DNA of 60,612 bases, taken from positions 1 to 60,612 of the forward strand of contig MEOA01000027.1 in NCBI GenBank assembly GCA_001768515.1, given 5' to 3'. Position numbers and translations under genes: made by a program. The notes beneath the pieces were generated by a model. That model made no database searches. It was not told where the DNA came from and saw nothing but the letters and a program-made list of their open reading frames with translations. Positions within the stretch are counted from its first letter, which is position 1. Each line of letters begins with the position of its first letter. This DNA is from Bacteroidetes bacterium GWE2_42_24. Its GTDB lineage: Bacteria > Bacteroidota > Bacteroidia > Bacteroidales > TTA-H9. Below are positions 55,361 to 60,612 of the stretch, piece after piece.

Positions 55361-56269
55361 TTATTGGTTCAAATAATCTTTCATAAATATTGCTTCATAA
55401 GCACTCGGTGTAACCAACATAATCATTTGAATCTGTGTAATTTCTTTTGCTGGGGTATTACTATTGGGGTGAAAAATATTATAGCGAAAGGTAGTACCAT
55501 TTTCATGCTGCTTAGATTGTCCATCTCTGCATAAATATGTTTTACCAGAAGCAGTTGATTGAAAAAAAGTTATTGGGATTTTACCTCCACCAACAATTGG
55601 TATTAAAAAATTACCCTTAATGTCTACAGTAGAATGATCTCCGGTGGATTGAGGCATTCCTGATATGTAATTATTTAAGCATAAACCACAGCCTCCGGTA
55701 CCCTTTTTGTTATCATACAATAACGCAAATGCAATATTATACACCTTTCTTTGATCAGTTGCTTGAGGAGAAGACCAATTAAATTTAAGAAGATCACTAC
55801 CTGTAACTTTCCTGACCGCATCACCTGATATTTTAGAGCCTGCTTTTATATCTCCTGTTTGGGGAAGGTTTGCTTCATTTAGAATATCAGATGCCTGCAT
55901 TTCAGATAATCCGTATTGACTCATTAAGGTTTCTTTACTATCTCCTTTTTCAGCTCTGTAGGATATTTTATAATTTTCATCAACTTCCGGTTCCCAATCC
56001 AAAGCCCCCGTTGGGTCAGCTCTGTTTATCGGGTTATTCAGGCAATAGGTGTATGGACTTATCCAGCTTCTCATTTCCATCAACGGATCCACACTCAACC
56101 ACACGCTACTTCCAGGATCATAGTAGCGGGCGCCATAGTAATACAATCCACTTTGCTCGCGCCGTGTTAATTTCTTGTGCTCGCGAGGGCTGCGCCGTTC
56201 AGCGTCCAATTCTTTGCCGTTGAACTTGTACACGTTCTGGAAAGTTCCTGTAGAGGTTTGTTGTGCCAT
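55361..56269 (-). CDS. Orphan Rhs C-terminal cassette 3 (unknown toxin tip)
   Basis: 302 residues starting at the array motif MAQQTSTGTFQNVYKFNGKEL. After GKELDAE it has a 15-residue in-frame insertion (RRSPREHKKLTRREQ), then SGLYYYGARYYDPGSSVWLS and the core end NRADPTGALDWEPE. The tip (about 95-302) begins with a LysM-like YRAEKGDSKETLMSQYGLSE stretch and continues with CGLCLNN, GDHSTVDIKGNF and AKEITQIQMIML. The tip family is not recognised. The upstream core (to about 56460) is cut off from this ATG by a stop inside the 54-bp insertion, and no Shine-Dalgarno is seen. It may therefore be a silent cassette. Confidence 0.75.
   Translation of the reverse strand: MAQQTSTGTFQNVYKFNGKELDAERRSPREHKKLTRREQSGLYYYGARYYDPGSSVWLSVDPLMEMRSWISPYTYCLNNPINRADPTGALDWEPEVDENYKISYRAEKGDSKETLMSQYGLSEMQASDILNEANLPQTGDIKAGSKISGDAVRKVTGSDLLKFNWSSPQATDQRKVYNIAFALLYDNKKGTGGCGLCLNNYISGMPQSTGDHSTVDIKGNFLIPIVGGGKIPITFFQSTASGKTYLCRDGQSKQHENGTTFRYNIFHPNSNTPAKEITQIQMIMLVTPSAYEAIFMKDYLNQ
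56153..56197 (-). repeat. 45-bp in-frame insertion in Rhs core copy 3
   Basis: Relative to the other two copies, 45 bases are inserted between the GAA of LDAE and the AGT of SGLYYY. It contains the palindrome CTCGCGAG preceded by TTAATTT-like sequence, a layout similar to that of the 54-bp insertion (TAATTTT ... CTCATGAG). Confidence 0.6.
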
Positions 56270-56323
56270 ACGTTATTCGCGGCGATGGTAATTTTCAATG
56301 GTGCTCATGAGTATCCTTCGGAT
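56270..56323 (-). repeat. 54-bp frame-breaking insertion, copy 1
   Basis: Inserted between NLPFGE and MAQQTS relative to the intact copy at about 57753. It contains the palindrome CTCATGAG and the small hairpin TATCC-GAA-GGATA. It brings a stop (TGA) in the upstream core frame. An almost identical copy is at 59791-59844. Confidence 0.7.
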
Positions 56324-56499
56324 AGTTCACCGAAAGGCAAATTTACAAACATTTGGTACGGCAAACCAGCCATATCGGAAATAAATGTGTTGCTTCCCAG
56401 GTGATCGGGGTGGTAGTAGTAAATAGACACGCTTGACTCATCATCTTTGGTGCCATTATAGCTAGGAATTATACATGAGTCACAATCTGCTTTCGAAGG

Positions 56500-56949
56500 T
56501 TACTTCTTTTTAAATGAACTGATCTTTATTTTGTCCAAAACTTCATCATAAAGGCGTTTATTTTTTAAGGATACATTATCATAATATATTCTCACTCCCT
56601 CAAAAACATCTTTTCGCCAAAATTTATTGTTCTCAAATCCAACAGAAATTTTTCTTTTATTTCTCATCTCTATTTTTTGGGGGTTATATTTATCTACTAA
56701 TAATTCCATCATTGTTCCCTGAAGAACAATAATATATGCAGAATCAACAAAACTGTAAAAATAGATTACACCTTCTTCATAATTATCCTTTTGGACACGA
56801 AAAGGGACAGGTAATCGCATTTCAACTTTTTTAGACAAAAGCTGCTGACACTCTAGCTTTACTGTAACATTTTCTTTCTTTAAAGTCGAACAAGCAAATA
56901 TGAAAAGCCCAAACATTAGAAATGCTATTTTATTGATTTTTGTCTTCAT
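56500..56949 (-). CDS. Lipoprotein candidate immunity protein of Rhs cassette 2
   Basis: A 149-residue lipoprotein. The signal ends in the lipobox FIFAC, and the mature part is basic and beta-rich (VEMRLPVPFRVQKDNYEEG, YSFVDSAYIIVLQGTMMEL, KISVGFENNKFWRKDVFEG). No family is recognised. The ATG at 56949 lies inside the 3' end of the Rhs cassette at 56930-58198 (20-base overlap), so it is translationally coupled. It is strongly AT-rich. The overlap and anchored location suggest immunity at the periplasmic face; this is inferred. Confidence 0.6.
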   Translation of the reverse strand: MKTKINKIAFLMFGLFIFACSTLKKENVTVKLECQQLLSKKVEMRLPVPFRVQKDNYEEGVIYFYSFVDSAYIIVLQGTMMELLVDKYNPQKIEMRNKRKISVGFENNKFWRKDVFEGVRIYYDNVSLKNKRLYDEVLDKIKISSFKKK

Positions 56950-58198
56950 AATTTTTAATCGCCTGCTGTTCAACATTTTTAATCTGATCTTCAAGTTTGG
57001 TATTTGTATTTCCGAAAATAAGATATGCTTCATTCCTCTTCAAATAAGGATCATATTCATAGCCTGTTCCAACTACTCCTTTTGTATGATTTGGATTTAT
57101 TGACGGGTCGCTTTTGCTTAATTCAAAAAAATATGCATGTGCGTATGCTTCATGAGCAGTATTTCGTGCTTGTGTTTTTTCATCTAAAAAAGAAGCAGTA
57201 AAAACATAAACATTATTATCTGGAGAAGGGTCATATTCTGCACCTGGCATGTTAGTAACACCATAAGAGTAGTTATTAGGATTTGAAGGGTCGCTGCCTT
57301 TTTCAAAAAATCTATTTCCATTTATATCATCGTTTGAAACAGCAAATACATAATTGGTTTCACTGTTGGCCAATACTTGCAATGCGGTAAAATTTTCAGA
57401 AGAACCTTTATATTGATTCAACAATGACACGTCTAACATACCCTTATTATCAAATCTAATGTATTGTGATTCTTCTTTACTCAAAGTATTGGTAATATTT
57501 CGCATCGCATTAGCATCAGCAGCAATTACTGCCCTGCCGTCTGGATCGATGAGCTTAATGGAATTATTAAGACAATAAGTGTACGGACACCAATTGGAAT
57601 ACTTCTCTGCCAACGGATCCACACTCAACCACACGCTACTTCTCGGATCATAGTAGCGGGCGCCATAGTAGTATAGGCCGCTCTCTGCATCAAGTTCTTT
57701 TCCGTTGAACTTGTACACATTCTGGAATGTTCCTGCAGAGGTTTGTTGTGCCATAGTTTCTCCAAAAGGCAAATTTACAAACATTTGGTACGGCAAACCA
57801 GCCATGTCGGAAATAAATGTGTTGCTTCCCAGGTGATCCGGGTGGTAGTAGTAAATAGCCACTTCCAGTTCATCGCCTTTGGTATCACTATAGTCAGGAA
57901 TGGCCTTATAGGTAACTTGTTTCACATCAGTGAGACTGGCGTAGCCAAGCAGGTCGGACTGCTGTCGTGCCTTGAGGTCATGGGTATCGGATAATTTATC
58001 CTCAAAGATGGTGGCTGTACCATCGCCAATGCGGCTGGCAATGCGCTGAGCTCCCATATAGTAATGCTTGGTGTAAAGACCGTTGACATCAACTGTGATA
58101 AACCCGTTGGGATAGGTCGTATAGCCGCCCATGGTGATGTTGTTGTTTACCAACTGGCCATTGATATAGATGGCATTATAGGCTCCGGTAGCTTTCAT
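56930..58198 (-). CDS. Orphan Rhs C-terminal cassette 2 with HExxxH tip
   Basis: About 422 residues with the longest core of the array (KATGAYNAIYINGQLVNNNI, HYYMGAQRIASRIGDG, YHPDHLGSNTFISDMAG, NLPFGETMAQQTSAG, SVDPLAEKYSN, KLIDPDGRA). This is the only copy in which NLPFGE reads straight into MAQQTS. The tip (about 220-422) contains NTAHEAYAHAYFFELSKSD, an HExxxH arrangement that could be a zinc-peptidase-like site, with other His/Glu nearby (NEAYLIFG). The frame is open upstream to a TTG at 58231, but the first ATG is 58198. Toxin activity is inferred. Confidence 0.72.
   Translation of the reverse strand: MKATGAYNAIYINGQLVNNNITMGGYTTYPNGFITVDVNGLYTKHYYMGAQRIASRIGDGTATIFEDKLSDTHDLKARQQSDLLGYASLTDVKQVTYKAIPDYSDTKGDELEVAIYYYHPDHLGSNTFISDMAGLPYQMFVNLPFGETMAQQTSAGTFQNVYKFNGKELDAESGLYYYGARYYDPRSSVWLSVDPLAEKYSNWCPYTYCLNNSIKLIDPDGRAVIAADANAMRNITNTLSKEESQYIRFDNKGMLDVSLLNQYKGSSENFTALQVLANSETNYVFAVSNDDINGNRFFEKGSDPSNPNNYSYGVTNMPGAEYDPSPDNNVYVFTASFLDEKTQARNTAHEAYAHAYFFELSKSDPSINPNHTKGVVGTGYEYDPYLKRNEAYLIFGNTNTKLEDQIKNVEQQAIKNYEDKNQ
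57606..57890 (-). repeat. Rhs core repeat, copy 2 (without insertions)
   Basis: The uninterrupted copy of the repeated core. Homology with the other two copies covers this interval, and copy 2 continues as Rhs core to about 58198. It serves as the reference for placing the insertions in copies 1 and 3. Confidence 0.8.
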
Positions 58199-58280
58199 GG
58201 TGCTAATGAGCAAGAAACTTGGAGAGAGCAAATAATGATCAAAATCAAAACTTCTTTTACAATTTATTCATTAAGTGCAT

Positions 58281-58916
58281 TTAATAATCATTACAGGGAA
58301 AAACTATAGTATCTATATCTAATTTACGGATATAATTAACCGGATTTTGACTAATAAGAACAATTTGACTATCCGGAAGGATCTTGTAAACTAGAGAACG
58401 GCAATCGCCACCATTACTAGTAAGAACAGCTTCTTTACTATATTCATCAGGTACTGAATCAGGGTAATTTTTATCTAATAAGTCAGAATTAACTAAAGAT
58501 AAAGTACTTTTATCCTGATAGAAAATGAAGTATTTATCAAGATAAAAATAATATCCTAAATATTCATCGCCGGGTGGTATTACTTTATTATAGAATGAGA
58601 GTAAATCAATTGTAACAATATCAAAGCCATTACACTTAAAAAAACAAAAGACATATACATTATTTTTGATCGCATTACTTGTTCTTCCTTGTCCTCGTAT
58701 AATATCAATGCTATCATTCAATTTTATAAAATATTCTACATCAGAAGATAATTGATTTGACAAAAAAAGATCATCCAACAACAAAGAAGTATTTCTTTGA
58801 CCATTCCCGTTGTTATTACAAGATATAATTGTTATTAACGATAATAAGATTAGACCATTAAGAAATTTTGATCTACCTTCTGATGATATCAGCAGCCGAT
58901 TTAACTTGTTTAACAT
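58281..58916 (-). CDS. Lipoprotein candidate immunity protein of Rhs cassette 1
   Basis: A 211-residue lipoprotein. A longer N-terminal segment (residues 1-17) precedes the hydrophobic core and lipobox (FLNGLILLSLITIISC). The mature part is rich in Asp, Tyr and Leu (VEYFIKLNDSIDIIRG, YYFYLDKYFIFYQDKST, SLVYKILPDSQIVLISQ). The ATG at 58916 is the last before the lipobox and lies 44 bases inside the JAB-cassette gene, so they are translationally coupled. Family not recognised; AT-rich. Immunity function is inferred from position. Confidence 0.6.
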   Translation of the reverse strand: MLNKLNRLLISSEGRSKFLNGLILLSLITIISCNNNGNGQRNTSLLLDDLFLSNQLSSDVEYFIKLNDSIDIIRGQGRTSNAIKNNVYVFCFFKCNGFDIVTIDLLSFYNKVIPPGDEYLGYYFYLDKYFIFYQDKSTLSLVNSDLLDKNYPDSVPDEYSKEAVLTSNGGDCRSLVYKILPDSQIVLISQNPVNYIRKLDIDTIVFPCNDY

Positions 58917-59790
58917 TGAAGCGATTGCTTTTGTGATTGAATTGAAATATAGTTTGGTCAGTAATATTGAAAATAAAACTTGGAGCATTCGGAGATAAAT
59001 CAAAGATATATCTATCACCATGGTAATTACGGCCATAACCTGAAGCTCCTAAACGGGATCCTTCTGGATGTGAGTGGTAACTTTCTCTTAGATTATTAAA
59101 CGTAAATCTGCTTCTTTGTACGACATCCCATCTTAAACTACTTTCAGATTTTTGCTGAGTACCAATTGCCCATACATCATTTCCTCCAACTGAAAATCTA
59201 TCCAATGACCATTCTACAGAAGTATTCTTTCCAGCAAAATAAAAGATTTTAGCAGCCTCAAAACCATTACTACTCTCGGAATAGCGACATTTATTATACC
59301 CATATGTTCTTTTTGCTTCATACCACTTAACCCAATCACTGGAGGCTTTCTTTTTGTCATATATAACGCTGGTTCCAAGTTGATACTGTAGTTCGTTCAG
59401 TAGCTTTTTATCGTTAATTCTTACACCACTTTTATTCCCAGTTTCATCATAGTCGCGCTTTCCTTGATCATATGCCTCTGCGGCATAGAGAACATCATAG
59501 TTATCACCACCCTCATTGTTAACATGTTTGATATCACCATCACTATTAATAGTAAAACCATCGACTCGCATCCCATCCGGATCAACAAACTTCACCGGGT
59601 TTCCAAGCGTATAGTTATACGGCGTCCACCCTGCATACTTCTCTGCCAACGGATCCACACTCAACCACACGCTACTTCTAGGATCATAGTAACGGGCGCC
59701 ATAGTAGTATAGGCCACTCTCCGCGTCCAATTCTTTTCCGTTGAACTTGTACACATTCTGGAATGTTCCTGTAGAGGTTTGTTGTGCCAT
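58873..59790 (-). CDS. Orphan Rhs C-terminal cassette 1 with JAB-like toxin tip
   Basis: 305 residues: array core (MAQQTSTGTFQNVYKFNGKE, SGLYYYGARYYDPRSSVWLS, core end KFVDPDGMRVDG at about 73), then the tip. The tip follows the pattern of Pfam-type JAB-like toxin 1 (AAKIFYFAGKNTSVEWSLDR, then LRESYHSHPEGSRLGASGYG with the HxHP metal motif near 237 and an Asp in NYHGDRYIFDLS). JAB enzymes are zinc peptidases. The upstream core is separated from this ATG by the 54-bp insertion. Coupled to the lipoprotein gene downstream. JAB assignment is from memory of the family pattern; activity is inferred. Confidence 0.75.
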   Translation of the reverse strand: MAQQTSTGTFQNVYKFNGKELDAESGLYYYGARYYDPRSSVWLSVDPLAEKYAGWTPYNYTLGNPVKFVDPDGMRVDGFTINSDGDIKHVNNEGGDNYDVLYAAEAYDQGKRDYDETGNKSGVRINDKKLLNELQYQLGTSVIYDKKKASSDWVKWYEAKRTYGYNKCRYSESSNGFEAAKIFYFAGKNTSVEWSLDRFSVGGNDVWAIGTQQKSESSLRWDVVQRSRFTFNNLRESYHSHPEGSRLGASGYGRNYHGDRYIFDLSPNAPSFIFNITDQTIFQFNHKSNRFNVKQVKSAADIIRR

Positions 59791-59975
59791 ACGTTATTCG
59801 CGGCGGTGTTTATTTTCAATGGTGCTCATGAGTATCCTTCGGATAGTTCACCGAAAGGCAAATTTACAAACATTTGATACGGCAAACCAGCCATGTCGGA
59901 AATAAATGTGTTGCTTCCAAGGTGATCCGGTTGGTAGTAGTAAATAGCCACTTCCAGTTCATCGCCTTTGGTATA
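59638..59975 (-). repeat. Rhs core repeat, copy 1
   Basis: Homologous to copies 2 and 3. Homology stops abruptly at about 59975 (after GATGAACTGG...ACCAAAGG, read on the minus strand). The remaining bases to the candidate immunity gene at 60034 are unrelated, marking the recombination joint. Confidence 0.78.
59791..59844 (-). repeat. 54-bp frame-breaking insertion, copy 2
   Basis: The same insertion as at 56270-56323, differing at a few bases in the middle. It sits at the same place between NLPFGE and MAQQTS and holds the same palindrome CTCATGAG. Confidence 0.7.
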
Positions 59976-60033
59976 CGGAGAATACACAATTTTCAGGACA
60001 TTTCACGTACTATATTTAAAAAAATATGGCTCT

Positions 60034-60513
60034 TTAAGGACACCATTTAAAAAAATTTCCGCATTTAATAACAAAAGCTGCACCTCCCAATATGTCGTCA
60101 GATGCGCAGTCTATATTTAAGTCATTAACACTATGCAATAAAGAATCATCATAATAAAGATGACCAACATTATCTTTATCAAAAATCAGTATTGTGAAAC
60201 TATCTTCTATTACACAACCTTTGCTTTCAAGAATGTTCCTACAACACCTTAATGGTTGAATATTTATCACAGTGTCTTCTTTATCAAATATTCCATATAA
60301 ATTGTCATTTAAAAACTCTATAATAAATGTTTTATTTTTGAATCTTGGCTCGGATTTAACAAACTCGTGCAAAAAGTCAAGTGTATACTTTTTTATACTA
60401 TCATCTAATACCTTATTTTTGTACTCTTTATGCACCGTTTGATCATAGGTTTTATTCTTACATGAAAATAAAAATAAAACTAATGATACTAAAAAAAAGA
60501 CAATTGATTTCAC
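60034..60513 (-). CDS. Lipoprotein candidate immunity protein for a cassette beyond the window
   Basis: A 159-residue lipoprotein. The signal ends in a lipobox (LVSLVLFLFSC), followed by a charged mature part (FLHEFVKSEPRFKNKTFIIE, DSFTILIFDKDNVGHLYYDD) with a Cys pair (PLRCCRN). Family not recognised. It precedes the first Rhs core copy on the same strand by about 59 bases, so by the array's pattern its toxin partner should lie to the right of the window. A short open stretch (stop at 60516-60518, open to the edge) could be the end of that partner, but its coding character is poor. Confidence 0.58.
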   Translation of the reverse strand: MKSIVFFLVSLVLFLFSCKNKTYDQTVHKEYKNKVLDDSIKKYTLDFLHEFVKSEPRFKNKTFIIEFLNDNLYGIFDKEDTVINIQPLRCCRNILESKGCVIEDSFTILIFDKDNVGHLYYDDSLLHSVNDLNIDCASDDILGGAAFVIKCGNFFKWCP

Positions 60514-60612
60514 TATTATTTCGAATGGTTGTGTTTTAAAATGATGTAGAAATTTATTATTTTTGTAATAAAATGGTTAAAAGATGAAAATAGAGACACT
60601 ACTTTCAAGACT

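Larger units (their letters stand above)
56078..56460 (-). repeat. Rhs core repeat, copy 3
   Basis: A segment nearly identical to 57606-57890 and 59638-59975, read on the minus strand from YHPDHLGSNTFISDMAG through NLPFGE to SVDPL. This copy carries two insertions (56153-56197 and 56270-56323). Homology ends about 40 bases from the stop of the neighbouring candidate immunity gene (56500), so the cassette joint lies between. Confidence 0.8.

Noticed and set aside
60516..60612. C-terminus of an Rhs tip from beyond the right edge
   Set aside because: The open stretch is short and low in complexity; it fits the array pattern by position only, so it is mentioned with the neighbouring gene but not called.

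Overview
The window reads as chromosomal DNA of a member of the Bacteroidota, probably an anaerobic or facultative Bacteroidales/Marinilabiliales-type organism. Supporting signs are the gliding/T9SS component GldG, three proteins ending in type IX secretion (T9SS type A) sorting domains, many lipoproteins with Bacteroidota-style lipoboxes, TAnnTTTG -7 promoter boxes in front of numerous genes, PKD/CBM48/CotH/alpha-2-macroglobulin surface proteins and TPR-membrane-HTH regulators. No rRNA, tRNA, CRISPR array or transposase gene was seen.

Layout. 0-6.2 kb: an Rhs/YD-repeat gene whose variable C-terminal tip is translationally coupled to a membrane-anchored leucine-rich-repeat protein, then a tiny YD-motif/T9SS-tail protein and a surface adhesin interrupted by an amber codon. 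6.3-8.9 kb: a dTDP-4-amino-sugar transaminase (rffA/wecE type) divergent from a Wzx-type flippase. 9-14.7 kb: an SbcC-like nuclease ATPase without SbcD, then a coupled pair of a two-DTGA-motif retropepsin-like protease and a protein with four glycogen-binding-type (CBM48) modules. 14.8-16.7 kb: aspartate ammonia-lyase fused to an N-terminal cyclic-nucleotide-binding domain, with a strong Crp/Fnr-like dyad upstream. 17.5-28 kb: housekeeping genes (pdxJ, prfA, pyrF, nitronate monooxygenase, mgsA, DUF389 membrane protein, beta carbonic anhydrase) plus a CotH/lamin-tail T9SS protein. 28-32 kb: an outer-membrane barrel/PKD lipoprotein pair and gldG. 32-37 kb: a P-loop kinase, an ldcA-yraN-alkD operon, an NTF2-like protein, a GAF-type free methionine sulfoxide reductase and a lipoprotein. 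37-45 kb: a very large alpha-2-macroglobulin-like protein with a degenerate thioester site, divergent from an ArsC-like protein and fumC. 45-54.6 kb: an 11-bp tandem repeat, an Rhs remnant, an S15/CocE hydrolase, a TPR-HTH regulator, a large T9SS Big_2 protein and an AbiE toxin-antitoxin pair. 54.7-60.6 kb: on the minus strand, a tandem array of orphan Rhs C-terminal cassettes, each followed by an overlapping or abutting small secreted or lipoprotein gene.

The most notable system is the right-hand Rhs cassette array. Three copies of the same Rhs core segment (NLPFGE ... MAQQTS ... GKELDAE ... YYYGARYYDP ... SVDPL) are joined to three unrelated tips: one JAB-like, one with an HExxxH motif and one of unknown fold. 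Each is followed by a different AT-rich candidate immunity gene carrying a signal peptide or lipobox, and a fourth candidate immunity gene lies at the right edge. Two copies carry the same 54-bp insertion that breaks the core frame, and one also carries a related-looking 45-bp in-frame insertion. This suggests a reservoir of toxin/immunity cassettes, in which the predicted immunity proteins sit in the periplasm or on the outer membrane, plus a small repeat family that invades the rhs core. Together with the Rhs-LRR pair at the left edge and a third Rhs remnant at 45.5 kb, the whole 60 kb looks like a region repeatedly visited by Rhs elements.
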